Shown here: positions 54,649 to 63,548 of the stretch, one piece after another
Layout of the letters: each line of letters opens with the position of its first letter
How positions within the stretch are numbered: the stretch's first letter is position 1
From: Parasedimentitalea huanghaiensis
Lineage (GTDB): Bacteria > Pseudomonadota > Alphaproteobacteria > Rhodobacterales > Rhodobacteraceae
Direction of reading: 5' to 3'
Length of the DNA: 64,000 nucleotides
Assembly (NCBI RefSeq): GCF_009753675.1
Contig: NZ_WQLV01000013.1
Coordinates: 1 to 64,000 of the forward strand
Position numbers and translations under genes: made by a program
The notes under the pieces: model-generated
Told to the model about the DNA's origin: nothing
The model's input: only the letters and a program-made list of their open reading frames with translations
Database searches by the model: none

Positions 54649-55554
54649 ATGCTGGATAATTTTAGCGATGACATCATCGAACTGCCTTCCGGCATAAACC
54701 TACGTGTAAGATGCGCAGGCAATGGACCTGCTATCCTACTTTTGCACGGATACCCTCAAACTCATGTGTGCTGGCACAAGGTTGCACCGCTTCTTATTGA
54801 TGCAGGGTTTTCGGTCGTGCTCAGCGATCTGCGCGGCTACGGAGATTCAGATAAGCCGCCTTCGGATGACAACCATTCCCCCTATTCCAAGCGGGCTATG
54901 GCAGCAGATCAGGCTGAACTGATGCAGCATTTGGGGCATGAAACTTACTTTGTCGCAGGGCATGATCGCGGGGCGCGTGTTGCCCATCGACTTGCCCGTG
55001 ACTTCCCCGATGCGGTTTCGGCGGTTTCGTTTCTGGACATCGTGCCAACCGAGCATATGTACGCCCATACGGAACAAACCTTCGCGACCGGCTATTACCA
55101 CTGGTTCTTTTTAATTCAGCCCGCGCCTTTGCCGGAGCGGTTAATCGGTAACGAGCCCGGTTTCTACCTTACTTCCAAGCTCAGCAACTGGAGCAAGGGC
55201 AACGACAGCGCATTTGAAGGCAATGCCGTTGCCGAGTACATCCGCTGCTTTGATGCCGCATCCATCCACGCAACCTGCGAAGATTACCGGGCCGCCGCAT
55301 CCATTGATTTAGAGCATGATGCGCATGATCAAGACACTTTGTTGAAGATGCCAGTGCAGGCATTGTGGGGCCAAAAAGGACTGGTTGCAAAGCTCTACAA
55401 CGTGCCTGAGGTCTGGCAAGTCTATGCTGAGAATGTGGTAGGTGAGGCTATGCCATGCGGACATTTTCTACCAGAAGAAGCGCCCGAACAAACAGCCAAT
55501 GCATTGATTGGTTTCTTCAAAAGCAGTGACGGTAGCAAGGCCAAAGGATCGTAA
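54649..55554 (+). CDS. Alpha/beta hydrolase, haloacetate dehalogenase-like
   Basis: 301 residues. All residues used by fluoroacetate dehalogenase are present at the expected order: nucleophile D106 with R107 and R110 (GHDRGAR), D130 (LDIVPT), the halide-pocket H151-W152 and Y213 (EDYRA), and H272 (CGHF). HGYPQTH and DLRGYGDSDKP also match. The family hydrolyses haloacetates to glycolate; epoxide hydrolases share the fold but have different pocket residues. The start has a weak ribosome site. The gene is flanked by gaps and codon use looks more AT-rich than its neighbours. Confidence 0.85.
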   Translation: MLDNFSDDIIELPSGINLRVRCAGNGPAILLLHGYPQTHVCWHKVAPLLIDAGFSVVLSDLRGYGDSDKPPSDDNHSPYSKRAMAADQAELMQHLGHETYFVAGHDRGARVAHRLARDFPDAVSAVSFLDIVPTEHMYAHTEQTFATGYYHWFFLIQPAPLPERLIGNEPGFYLTSKLSNWSKGNDSAFEGNAVAEYIRCFDAASIHATCEDYRAAASIDLEHDAHDQDTLLKMPVQALWGQKGLVAKLYNVPEVWQVYAENVVGEAMPCGHFLPEEAPEQTANALIGFFKSSDGSKAKGS

Positions 55555-55687
55555 GGCGGCCATCGGTTGAAACCGTGGAATTGCACACTCTAGCTTCATT
55601 TCAAACCTGCTGACCATACTCACCAACCAAGTGATCTAGGCCAACGCTTGGATTGCAGATCGCGTTGCAGCACAATACTACCGGCGC

Positions 55688-56233
55688 ATGAAGCTCTATG
55701 TCGTAACAGATATTCACAACAAACCCACTCAGGACCAGTGCTTTTCCACTGGTATAAATGGCTCCGCCCAAGTGATCAGGCTGGTGTTGAATGACCTGTG
55801 TGCTCGGCCGGAACTGACCGGAGAAGCTTTGCATCAGCATCTGTTTCGTCACGATGGCATGGACGACGTTGTAAAAGCTCTGAAACAGATCTTGAGCGCT
55901 GGCGATGTCGGTTTGGGCTACAGCGCCGGCGGCACAGCCCTCTGGCGCGCTGCCGCAGCAGGATGCTCTTTCGCCGCCCTGTTCTGCGTGTCCTCGACCC
56001 GCCTCCGAGACGAAGCTGCGATACCAATACCGAACCATGTGTTTTTCGGTAGTGAAGACCAAGGAAGGCCATCTTCGCAGTGGCTCGCCACCGTCCCAGA
56101 TCAGTTCACAGTCTTTGATGAGGTCGGGCACATCTATTACCTTCACCCGTCTTCCCGCTCCGCACATGAAACCCGCATCCAAATTTCAGATGGTATAAAG
56201 CCCTCTACCGCGCCTCCTCGTTCTGCAAACTAG
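55688..56233 (+). CDS. Small alpha/beta hydrolase-like protein
   Basis: 181 residues. A nucleophile elbow GYSAGG places Ser79, with possible acid D124 (GSED) and H148 (DEVGH), so a complete triad is present in a compact fold without a cap domain. No signal peptide. The substrate is unknown. Its final 29 bases overlap the convergent ACT gene. The C-terminus (SSRSAHETRIQISDG) is poorly ordered and could be replaced by a shorter version in relatives. Confidence 0.72.
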   Translation: MKLYVVTDIHNKPTQDQCFSTGINGSAQVIRLVLNDLCARPELTGEALHQHLFRHDGMDDVVKALKQILSAGDVGLGYSAGGTALWRAAAAGCSFAALFCVSSTRLRDEAAIPIPNHVFFGSEDQGRPSSQWLATVPDQFTVFDEVGHIYYLHPSSRSAHETRIQISDGIKPSTAPPRSAN

Positions 56234-56618
56234 CCAATACCTGCATTGCCTGCTCGCTCATCTCAGCGGGCACAAACACATGATCATGGTGATAGGCTGC
56301 CACCATATTGCAAGGAATGCCGACCTCCCCCAGCGCAGTGGAAACCGCCGCCGTCAAACCAACGCCCAGCAATGACGAATAGACGTTCAGGGTGATACAG
56401 CGCATTTCATCTTCAACACAGATGCCAGCCCCCTTAGCCACATCAACAGGAAGGATCAGCGATACCCCTTCCGACTCTTTAAAGACAGAGAGAGCCCGGT
56501 GGAAAAACTTACTCGCGTCCCGGTCGTCAGCGAATGTCGCAAACACAAAGCACCCTGATTGCAGTTCCGGGGTCAAGTTGGAAATCATGTCAGACTTGGT
56601 TTCTGAAATGTTGCTCAT
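56205..56618 (-). CDS. ACT-domain protein
   Basis: 137 residues with an ACT-like fold in two halves: SGCFVFATFADDR at the beginning, then MRCITLNVYSSLLGVGLTAAVSTALGEVGIPCNMVAAYHHDHVFV, which matches the ligand-binding ACT pattern. It resembles small free-standing ACT regulators that bind amino acids. The ATG at 56618 is preferred over an upstream frame that runs through the palindromic repeat. Overlaps the convergent hydrolase gene by 29 bases. Confidence 0.85.
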   Translation of the reverse strand: MSNISETKSDMISNLTPELQSGCFVFATFADDRDASKFFHRALSVFKESEGVSLILPVDVAKGAGICVEDEMRCITLNVYSSLLGVGLTAAVSTALGEVGIPCNMVAAYHHDHVFVPAEMSEQAMQVLASLQNEEAR

Positions 56619-56658
56619 GCTAGCCCCTTCAAATAGAAAACCCGACATCTCAACCAGT

Positions 56659-56682
56659 GTAGGGTGTGTGCTTGCACGCACC
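56659..56682 (+). repeat. Dispersed palindromic repeat, copy 3
   Basis: GTAGGGTGTGTGCTTGCACG followed by CACC, a slightly imperfect copy of the elements at 7759-7783 and 39669-39692. It lies between the ACT gene and the terminator of the atp operon. Confidence 0.75.
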
Positions 56683-56689
56683 ACCGTAA

Positions 56690-56721
56690 AAAGCAAAAGA
56701 CCCGGGCCAATGGCCCGGGTC
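56690..56721 (-). terminator. Rho-independent terminator of the F0 operon
   Basis: On the minus strand GACCCGGGCC, loop ATT, GGCCCGGGTC, then TTTTGCTTTTT. A perfect 10-base-pair stem just after atpF. Confidence 0.92.
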
Positions 56722-56750
56722 TCTTTGATCTCATCAGTGTGGCACGCAGC

Positions 56751-57311
56751 TTAGTGCAGCTTGGCGTCCACGTCTGTGATAGCCGCGTCGATCAGCTTGT
56801 TGGCTTCGGTTGCAGTCATCTGCTTGGCGATGACCTGATCCGCTGCCGCAATGGCAATGGTGATTGCCTGATCGCGCACGTCTTTGACCGCGGCATCTTT
56901 GGCCGAGGTGATCTGGTCTTCGGCGGCGGCCAAACGGCGCGCAATCGAAACTTCCAGATCGGCTTTGGCCTGTACCGCCGCAGCAGAGGCGTCGTCACGG
57001 GCGGCCGCAACGATGCGGTCGGCCTGTTCTTGAACCTCTTTGTGCTTACGCTCATAAGAGGCCAGAACTGTCTGGGCCTCTTCACGCAGCGCACGGGCTT
57101 CGTCCAGCTCGGACTGAATGCCAGCAGCACGGTTGTCCAACTGACCACCCAGCATGCCAGGTACTTTGACCAGCAGCAGGATGCCTACGAACAGCAGGAA
57201 TGCCAGCCACACAACGAAGTTGGTGTTTGCCATCGAGAAGAAAGGTCCCGATGCTGCCAGCGCAGGGCTTGCAGCGCCAAATGTCAGGGCAAGAGCAATA
57301 ATAGTACGCAT
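56751..57311 (-). CDS. atpF: F0F1 ATP synthase subunit b
   Basis: 186 residues. After a short leader-like start (MRTIIALALTFGAASPALA), which could be a cleaved signal, there is one membrane helix (NFVVWLAFLLFVGILL) and a long charged coiled coil. It is the outer stalk of the F-type ATP synthase. Its start is 4 bases after the b' gene stop, with GAAAGGATAAGACG before the ATG. It is the last gene of the F0 operon. Confidence 0.94.
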   Translation of the reverse strand: MRTIIALALTFGAASPALAASGPFFSMANTNFVVWLAFLLFVGILLLVKVPGMLGGQLDNRAAGIQSELDEARALREEAQTVLASYERKHKEVQEQADRIVAAARDDASAAAVQAKADLEVSIARRLAAAEDQITSAKDAAVKDVRDQAITIAIAAADQVIAKQMTATEANKLIDAAITDVDAKLH

Positions 57312-57315
57312 CGTC

Positions 57316-57864
57316 TTATCCTTTCATCCGGTCAGAAACAGCCGCAGCAATTGCTTTGGCGTCGGCCTTGCCGCCCAGAGCAGCTACAACTTCGGCAGCA
57401 GTGTCGTTGGCAACAGCAGTGATGCTGTCCAGCGCGCCTGCTTTGATCTCAGCAATGGCTTTCTCAGACTCAGCTGCCTTGGCAGCAATGTCTACGTCAG
57501 CCTGAGCAATCGCTTCGTCCAGACCGGCCTGAATTTCGGCGCGGGTTTCAGCAGCGATACGCTGAGCTTCGGCACGGGCATCCGCCAGCGCCTTGTTATA
57601 TACGTTTTCAGCCTCGACCGCTTTGGCTTTGAGATCCTCAGCCGCTGCGATGTCATTGGTGATGGTTCCCTGACGCTCGGCCAGAACTGCCGCAATACGG
57701 GGCAGCGCAACGCGCGACAGGATTAGGTAGATCACGACGAGCGCGACCGCGAGCCAGAAAATCTGGTTCCCGAAAGTAGCGAAGTCCAGTTGCGGCATCG
57801 AAGATCCGCCACCGTGGGCGGCCTCGGCTGCACCGTGACTAGCCTCTTGCGTAGTTGATGCCAT
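57316..57864 (-). CDS. atpX: F0F1 ATP synthase subunit b'
   Basis: 182 residues. The N-terminal Gly/His-rich segment and one helix ([14 protein letters not shown]) are followed by a coiled coil, the pattern of b' in photosynthetic-type alphaproteobacterial ATP synthases, which use a b/b' heterodimer. The ATG at 57864 with GGAGGACGAC before it is preferred; a TTG 4 codons earlier is in frame. It is immediately upstream of atpF. Confidence 0.93.
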   Translation of the reverse strand: MASTTQEASHGAAEAAHGGGSSMPQLDFATFGNQIFWLAVALVVIYLILSRVALPRIAAVLAERQGTITNDIAAAEDLKAKAVEAENVYNKALADARAEAQRIAAETRAEIQAGLDEAIAQADVDIAAKAAESEKAIAEIKAGALDSITAVANDTAAEVVAALGGKADAKAIAAAVSDRMKG

Positions 57865-57949
57865 GTCGTCCTCCAAAGGAACTTGCCGTTACATCGGGCA
57901 GTATGATGACCACACTGCCCGACCGTAAGGATTTAGGTTCCGAAGAGTC

Positions 57950-58186
57950 TTAGACTGCGAACATCAGCAGCAGAGCAACCAGGAACGAGAAGATGCCCAG
58001 GGCTTCTGCAAAGGCGATGCCGATGAACAGAGTAGCAGTTTGGCCAGCAGCGGCCGAAGGGTTGCGCAGTGCGCCTGCCAGGAAGTTACCAGCTACGTGG
58101 CCCACACCGATAGCGGCTGCGCCGGAACCGATTGCTGCCAGGCCTGCGCCGATGAACTGACCCATTTCTGCGATATTACCTTCCAT
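57950..58186 (-). CDS. atpE: F0F1 ATP synthase subunit c
   Basis: 78 residues, two helices. The proton-carrying carboxylate is Glu61 in [14 protein letters not shown]; the loop RNPSA between helices contacts F1. The length and Gly-rich first helix ([17 protein letters not shown]) are normal. The ring subunit sits between atpB and the b' gene, with an inverted repeat 43 bases upstream. Confidence 0.97.
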   Translation of the reverse strand: MEGNIAEMGQFIGAGLAAIGSGAAAIGVGHVAGNFLAGALRNPSAAAGQTATLFIGIAFAEALGIFSFLVALLLMFAV

Positions 58187-58228
58187 GTGTATTTCTCCTT
58201 ACGATGGAATGTTTTGATTAGGATTGGA

Positions 58229-58244
58229 TGGGTCTGACGACCCA
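58229..58244. promoter_or_regulatory. Hairpin between atpB and atpE
   Basis: TGGGTC-TGAC-GACCCA, perfect 6-base arms, in the 82-base gap upstream of atpE. It could affect mRNA stability or help the high translation of the c subunit. Confidence 0.35.
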
Positions 58245-58268
58245 GCCGGTAAACTTTCAGATCCTGCC

Positions 58269-59072
58269 TTAGTGGCTCGGGTGCAATGCATCCTTCAGAT
58301 ACACACAAGTCAGGATGGTGAAGACATATGCCTGGATAAAGGCCACCAGGACCTCCAGGGCGTAAACTGCGGTGATCGCAAAGATCGGCAGGAAGCTGAA
58401 CAGACCCAGAGCGCCAGCAAAGCCTGCGAACACTTTCAGAACTGCGTGGCCCGCCATGATGTTGCCGCCCAAACGAATGGAGTGGCTCACGGGGCGCACA
58501 AAGTACGAGATCAGCTCGATCACAGCGAGGATCGGACGCAGCGCCAGCGGTGCGCTGGAGACCCAGAACAGACCCAAGAAACCGGCGCCGTTTTTGACAA
58601 AACCAACGATGGTTACGGTCAGGAACACCAGCATCGCCAGAACAGCGGTGACGGCGATGTGCGACGTGGTTGCAAAGCTCTGCGGCAGCAGACCCAGCGC
58701 GTTGGACATAACGATGAACATGAACAGGGTCATGATGTATGGGAAGAACTTGATGGCGTCCTTGCCAGCAACGTCTTCAACCATTTTGTAGACAAAACCG
58801 TATGCTAGTTCTGCAATCGACTGACCCCGAGACGGTACGATTGCGCGGCGTGACGAACCCATCACCATCAGCGCGAAGACTGCTGCTACTGCCAACAGCA
58901 ACCACAGGGTAGCGTTTGTTGGGGTGTACCAGGAAATCTCACCGTGGCCGAACAACGGCTGGACAACGAACTGTTCCATCGGGTGAATTTGCAGGCCAGC
59001 TTCCTGTGGCGCGAAAATCAGGCCAGAAACAACGGCCAAAGCCAAGGCCACGTAAAAGAAAATCTTACCCAT
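58269..59072 (-). CDS. atpB: F0F1 ATP synthase subunit a
   Basis: 267 residues, about six helices. The essential Arg is in [12 protein letters not shown], the helix 4 motif that works with Glu61 of subunit c; [17 protein letters not shown] is the helix 5 signature. The start overlaps the atpI stop by one base (TGATG). Confidence 0.96.
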   Translation of the reverse strand: MGKIFFYVALALAVVSGLIFAPQEAGLQIHPMEQFVVQPLFGHGEISWYTPTNATLWLLLAVAAVFALMVMGSSRRAIVPSRGQSIAELAYGFVYKMVEDVAGKDAIKFFPYIMTLFMFIVMSNALGLLPQSFATTSHIAVTAVLAMLVFLTVTIVGFVKNGAGFLGLFWVSSAPLALRPILAVIELISYFVRPVSHSIRLGGNIMAGHAVLKVFAGFAGALGLFSFLPIFAITAVYALEVLVAFIQAYVFTILTCVYLKDALHPSH

Positions 59073-59434
59073 CAGTCCGCTTCTCCTGTCGCCGGGGGCG
59101 CACCCCGGTCTTTCGCATTTTTTTCGGCCTCGTCAGCCATTGTCTTTTCCTGGATCTCTTGCGCGCTGCGAAGCATTGTCTTCACCCCGGCCGCAAGACC
59201 CAGCATTATAAACAGCACCATGAAGATCGGGAGTGTCCCGAACAGGCTATCCAGCCCGTATCCGATGCCAAAGCCAATCCCAAGACCGGCTACCAATTCA
59301 ATCACCATCCGCCAGGCCATATTGGCCATCGAGTAGTGTTCATCCGCGCGCGGCTTGGGCTCTTGGGCCTTACGTGCCGCTGCCAGCTTGTCCTCCAGCT
59401 GCGCCATACGCTGCTTTTGGTCGTCATCTGTCAC
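59072..59434 (-). CDS. atpI: AtpI-family ATP synthase assembly protein
   Basis: 120 residues. A charged N-terminus ([27 protein letters not shown]) precedes two membrane helices, one with [18 protein letters not shown], the AtpI pattern. AtpI helps assemble the c ring. The start is GTG with GAGGATGGCGCC before it. It is the first gene of the operon. Confidence 0.92.
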   Translation of the reverse strand: MTDDDQKQRMAQLEDKLAAARKAQEPKPRADEHYSMANMAWRMVIELVAGLGIGFGIGYGLDSLFGTLPIFMVLFIMLGLAAGVKTMLRSAQEIQEKTMADEAEKNAKDRGAPPATGEAD

Positions 59435-59618
59435 GGCGCCATCCTCACGCGAATTCTGACTGTGGTGCTAAGGGGCTGGGGGCGCAGAGTCAATTATTCA
59501 ATTCCTAACGCAGAAATTTTGACAAGCCTTTGTAATATTGAGTATTTTTAGCAAAAAGAAGCAAGGGTGACCGCAGCAAGCAGCTGCGCTCGGGCCGAAA
59601 TGGAGGTGAATCCGTTAT

Positions 59619-60533
59619 TCAACCGTTGGGTTGATTTTGCTTTTCTACAGGGGCGGGGCGCAATGCGTGCACAATGCGCCCATCGATCAACAGTAGGCCC
59701 AATAGGATCGCCCCCATTCCAATCAGGTGCGCGGACAGCAGAGTTTCACCCAAAATCCAGGACCCAAGGATAAGCGCGGAAATCGGAGCAATAAATGTGA
59801 CCATAGTGATATTAGTCGGTCCTATTTTGGGGAGCACCCAGTAGAACACAATGAAAGCCGCCGAGGTCAGAATGAACCCAATCACTGCCAAAGCAGCCCA
59901 GGTTTCCATCCGCGTGATCGCTGGCACCCCTTCGCTCCACAGTGCCAGCGGGACAATCGCAATCGTCGCACCTGTCAGGGCCAGCGCAACCAGCACAACC
60001 GCCTCCATATCGCGAAAGGCCCGCGCCAGATTCACCGAAAACGCATAGCAGAGCGGAGCGCAAAGTGTCAGCAACACGGCCCAAAGCGCTGAAGTCTGAC
60101 CAGATTGCAGCACGGGAAGCGACAGAACCACAATGCCGCCAATGCCACAAAGAACGCCGAATGACTTGAGCACGGTGGCGCGTTCACCCCCCGGCCAGAA
60201 ATGCGAGACGATAACGGCAAAGGCAGGGGTGATGGCATTGATAATGCCGGCCACGCCACTGGCGATATGCTGCTGGCCCAGCGCGTAGAAGGCAAAGGGT
60301 GCGGCATAGCTCAACACACCAAATCCCAGCAACGCCACTGCGCGGCGCAGGGTTATCTTTATCGGTCTGCGTGTCGCCAGCACATAGATCCAGCAGCCCA
60401 ACGCGCCCAAACCAACCCGGCCCATCGCCACGGACAGTGGCCCCAGCTCGCGCAGAAGGATGGCGTTGAACATGAACGACATGCCCCAGCCAATGCCAAG
60501 AACAAAAATCACTGCCCAGTATTTGAGTGCCAT
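59619..60533 (-). CDS. EamA/DMT-family transporter
   Basis: 304 residues, ten helices in two EamA repeats. The conserved RxxGALGCW segment and the second-half GETLLSAHLIGMGAILLGLLLIDG closing are typical. These proteins export amino acids or metabolites; substrate unknown. It is separated from the ArsR-type gene by 85 bases and diverges from it. Confidence 0.89.
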   Translation of the reverse strand: MALKYWAVIFVLGIGWGMSFMFNAILLRELGPLSVAMGRVGLGALGCWIYVLATRRPIKITLRRAVALLGFGVLSYAAPFAFYALGQQHIASGVAGIINAITPAFAVIVSHFWPGGERATVLKSFGVLCGIGGIVVLSLPVLQSGQTSALWAVLLTLCAPLCYAFSVNLARAFRDMEAVVLVALALTGATIAIVPLALWSEGVPAITRMETWAALAVIGFILTSAAFIVFYWVLPKIGPTNITMVTFIAPISALILGSWILGETLLSAHLIGMGAILLGLLLIDGRIVHALRPAPVEKQNQPNG

Positions 60534-60618
60534 TGCGCGCGCCCTTTGATGTGTCCCGACTTATGACCGCAGGTTGTCGGGATTGTCGATCCAGAAGTTG
60601 CGGTTTAGGTAGGACGAT

Positions 60619-60954
60619 ATGAGTGATCCGTTAGATACTGTCTTTGCTGCCTTGGCCGACCCCACCCGCAGGGCGATTCTGACTATGTTGCTAGAAGACG
60701 ACATGGCCGTCACGGATGTGGCCGAGCCGTTTTCAATTTCTCTGGCGGCCATTTCCAAACATCTGATGATCCTCACCCGTGCCGGGCTGATCGCGCAGGA
60801 AAAACGCGGCCGGGTGAAATGGTGCAAATTGCAACCAGACGCCATGCGTGGGGCCAGCATCTGGATGCAAGGGTTTGGCCAGTTCGAACCGGTTCATCTA
60901 GAGGCGTTTGAGCGGTTCCTGGCGGCTGAACTACCCGACAGGCCCGACAAATAG
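60619..60954 (+). CDS. ArsR-family transcriptional regulator
   Basis: 111 residues, winged helix: LADPTRRAILTMLLEDDMAVTDVAEPFSISLAAISKHLMILTRAGLIAQEKRGR is the ArsR pattern with the recognition helix near 45-55. It lacks the CxC metal site of ArsR/SmtB, so it probably responds to something other than metal. It lies between two EamA exporters, one divergent and one convergent (2-base gap), and may regulate the divergent one. Confidence 0.9.
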   Translation: MSDPLDTVFAALADPTRRAILTMLLEDDMAVTDVAEPFSISLAAISKHLMILTRAGLIAQEKRGRVKWCKLQPDAMRGASIWMQGFGQFEPVHLEAFERFLAAELPDRPDK

Positions 60955-60956
60955 CT

Positions 60957-61859
60957 TCAGGCCATTGCTGGCTTTGGCTTAGACTCGTCTTTTAACAACA
61001 TCAGCAACGCAATCACCGTCATCAAGATTCCCACCAGAATCAGACCCGTTGGCGCAGAGCGACCCAAGGCGAGCTCCCAAACGATTACCCAACTTGGCGT
61101 CAGGTAGGTATAGGCCATCACCTTGGCCGAAGGCAGATTCAGCGCTGCAAACTGAAGCAGAACAAACGTGGCTGAACTGGCGCAGATCGCCAGATAGCCA
61201 AGCCCGATCCAGACCATCGTCGGCAATTGCAGCCAATTGGTGGCCCGGATGTCGCTCCAACCAAACACCAACAAGATTGCTGAGCCCGCCACCAGCATAC
61301 CAAAAGTGAACACCACAGCAGGTTCACCGCGATTAAACTTGCGCACCAATGGCGTATAAACGGCATGCGCCACGCAGCCCCAAAAATAGATCATCTCCCC
61401 CTGGCCAATCTGAAAGGCGCGAAAGGTCGCCCAATCCGCCCGAAAAATCACCCACAGAGCCCCGGCGCCGCCAATTGCCAGGGCCAGCGCCATACGAGGC
61501 GTGGTAATCTGGCGTAGCAGAAACCATCCAGCAATCGCACTGATCACCGGGGTCAGGGTAAAAACGGCCGCAGCACTGACCGGCGCGGCTGTTTTTAATC
61601 CGTAGAACATCAGCACAAAATAGATCGCAAACATCCCGCCCAGCAGGACAAATCGCCAGGGCGCACGGAATTGCTCGACCCGCAACCCATGCGTCGCCAT
61701 AGCCACCGCGCCGATCACCATCGCCGCAACGATAAAACGCGCGGCATTTAGTGCCGCTGGGGCAATGTCGTTGGCGATCATTGAACCCAGAGAGAAGGAC
61801 CCGGCCACCAGTGCAGAAAACATCAGCATCGCCAAATGGCCGCGCATTGCATTGCTCAT
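60957..61859 (-). CDS. EamA/DMT-family transporter, second copy
   Basis: 300 residues, ten helices in two EamA repeats, with AAVFTLTPVISAIAGWFLLRQ closing the first repeat and TYLTPSWVIVWELALGRSAPTG in the second. It is not a close copy of the transporter at 59619. Its start overlaps the LysR gene stop by four bases (ATGA), so it is likely co-transcribed with lysR. Confidence 0.89.
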   Translation of the reverse strand: MSNAMRGHLAMLMFSALVAGSFSLGSMIANDIAPAALNAARFIVAAMVIGAVAMATHGLRVEQFRAPWRFVLLGGMFAIYFVLMFYGLKTAAPVSAAAVFTLTPVISAIAGWFLLRQITTPRMALALAIGGAGALWVIFRADWATFRAFQIGQGEMIYFWGCVAHAVYTPLVRKFNRGEPAVVFTFGMLVAGSAILLVFGWSDIRATNWLQLPTMVWIGLGYLAICASSATFVLLQFAALNLPSAKVMAYTYLTPSWVIVWELALGRSAPTGLILVGILMTVIALLMLLKDESKPKPAMA

Positions 61860-62734
61860 TTACACCAATCCTTGGCGTTATCCTTCAAAAACGACAGAAA
61901 GCTCTGCACCTTGGTGGTGCGGTGCAAATCAACATGAGTGACCAACCACAGCCGCCCTTCCCATTCCGTCAAATGATCCATCATCTGAACAAGGTTTGGA
62001 TAACGCTCGGCCTCCCAGACGGACATAAAGCCAATTCCAATTCCCGCCAGGACTGCCTCTTGCATGGTTACGGTATTGGTACAGCGAAACGAGATTGCCT
62101 CGTCGGGTGCATGCTCTTTCAGCCAGCGGGAAAACGGCGCGCGAGGGGTTTCATCATCGCTTCCGATGAACTTGTGATTGCCGAAATCCTCCAACCCTTT
62201 CAGCGGCCCGTACTGATCGACATAGGACTGTGTGGCATAAAGACCGACCTGTTGCGGCATGAAAGGTTGTACAACGTTGTCAGGCTGATCCGGTGCGGAC
62301 CCCGCTCTGATCGCTACATGCGCCTCGCCATACTCCAGCCGGAACAGACGATCACCTGTTAGATAACGAATGATCAGGCCAGGATGCATATCCTGAAATT
62401 TCTTGAGCACCGGCACCAGCATATGGGCAAAAGACGCCAGTGAGGTCACCACCAGCTCTCCCGAAACATCATCACCCTGCCCCTTAAGCCGCCCAACCAA
62501 CTGATTGAACTGATCATCCGTCGCCTGCGCCACACGCAACAGGTCCGCTCCGGATTCTGTCGCGGTATACCCTCGGGCATGGCGTTGGAACAGTTTCACG
62601 CCCAGTCTGGCTTCAATGGCATCAATATGACGGATCACGGTGGCGTGGTGCACACCCAGCACCTCGGCCGCACCGCTGACTGTACCCATCCGCGCAACCT
62701 GATAGGCGGTCCGAACTTCGTCCCAATTGTCCAT
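61856..62734 (-). CDS. LysR-family transcriptional regulator
   Basis: 292 residues. N-terminal helix-turn-helix (YQVARMGTVSGAAEVLGVHHATVIRHIDAIEARLG) and a substrate-binding domain (ELVVTSLASFAHMLVPVLKKF onward). It is divergent from the azoreductase-like gene across 125 bases, a usual LysR-target arrangement, and coupled with the EamA gene downstream. Confidence 0.93.
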   Translation of the reverse strand: MDNWDEVRTAYQVARMGTVSGAAEVLGVHHATVIRHIDAIEARLGVKLFQRHARGYTATESGADLLRVAQATDDQFNQLVGRLKGQGDDVSGELVVTSLASFAHMLVPVLKKFQDMHPGLIIRYLTGDRLFRLEYGEAHVAIRAGSAPDQPDNVVQPFMPQQVGLYATQSYVDQYGPLKGLEDFGNHKFIGSDDETPRAPFSRWLKEHAPDEAISFRCTNTVTMQEAVLAGIGIGFMSVWEAERYPNLVQMMDHLTEWEGRLWLVTHVDLHRTTKVQSFLSFLKDNAKDWCK

Positions 62735-62773
62735 TTTGCTGCTCCTTAATCACGCACAATCTGCGCATATTCG

Positions 62774-62786
62774 CACATCTTATGTG
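62774..62786. promoter_or_regulatory. Candidate LysR operator
   Basis: CACAT-CTT-ATGTG, perfect 5-base arms in the divergent region between lysR-type and azoreductase-like genes, 40 bases before the lysR start. LysR sites are usually T-N11-A dyads, which this only partly fits. Confidence 0.35.
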
Positions 62787-62859
62787 AGTTGTCAGGCGTT
62801 GCGTTCAAAATTGCAATGACCCATTTCTGTTGTCAGCAAACAAACACAGGACAGCCGAC

Positions 62860-63441
62860 ATGACACAGACCGTATTGCACATCGATTCCTCCGCCCGCTA
62901 TCAAGGTTCCACCTCGCGCAGCTTAAGCGCACAAATCGTCGAGCGTCTAGGTGCCGATGAGGTGATCCGCCGTGATCTCGCCTCTCCGCTGCCCCAGCTG
63001 ACCGAAAACTGGATCAACGCCAACTTTACACCTGCCGATGACCGCGATGCCGTGCAACGTGATTTGCTGGCCCTGTCTGACCAACTGGTCGAAGAGCTAA
63101 AGGCGGCTGACACCATTGTAATCGGCACTCCGGTCTACAATTTCGCAGTTCCCGCCAGCCTTAAGGCCTGGATCGACCTGATTGCCCGTGTGGGCCTGAC
63201 CTTTTCATACTCTGAAGCCGGCCCCAAAGGATTGCTTGAAGGCAAACGTGCCATCATCGCTGTCGCCTCCGGTGGAACTCAGTTTGGCTCGGACATCGAC
63301 TTCTTCAGCGGATACCTGCGCCACATCATGGGCTTTGTCGGCATCACCGACGTGCACTTTGTCGCCGCTGACGCCCTGATGGCCGATGCAGACGCCGCGA
63401 TGGCGCGGGCCAACACCGCGATCGATGCGCTGGCCGCCTAA
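62860..63441 (+). CDS. FMN-dependent NADH-azoreductase-like flavoprotein
   Basis: 193 residues, flavodoxin-like. HIDSSARYQGSTSRSLSAQI binds FMN phosphate, TPVYNFAVPASLKAWIDLI is the AzoR/NQO signature, and SGGTQFGSDIDFF completes the site. It reduces quinones or azo compounds with NADH. The ATG at 62860 is preferred over one 10 codons earlier. It is divergent from the LysR regulator and likely under its control. Confidence 0.91.
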   Translation: MTQTVLHIDSSARYQGSTSRSLSAQIVERLGADEVIRRDLASPLPQLTENWINANFTPADDRDAVQRDLLALSDQLVEELKAADTIVIGTPVYNFAVPASLKAWIDLIARVGLTFSYSEAGPKGLLEGKRAIIAVASGGTQFGSDIDFFSGYLRHIMGFVGITDVHFVAADALMADADAAMARANTAIDALAA

Positions 63442-63548
63442 ACCGACATCTGCCGTCGACCAACCAACGGTCGGCGGCGGGCTACTCTTGCACCCAGCCC
63501 CGCCATCGGCCACGCTGCCCGAAATTGCAGTAACAGGCGGGTATTTTG

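Noticed and set aside
59519-59548. TTGACA with TATTTT 18 bases on, plus strand
   Set aside because: Looks like a promoter but no plus-strand gene follows for more than 1 kb; it would only read antisense to the EamA gene.
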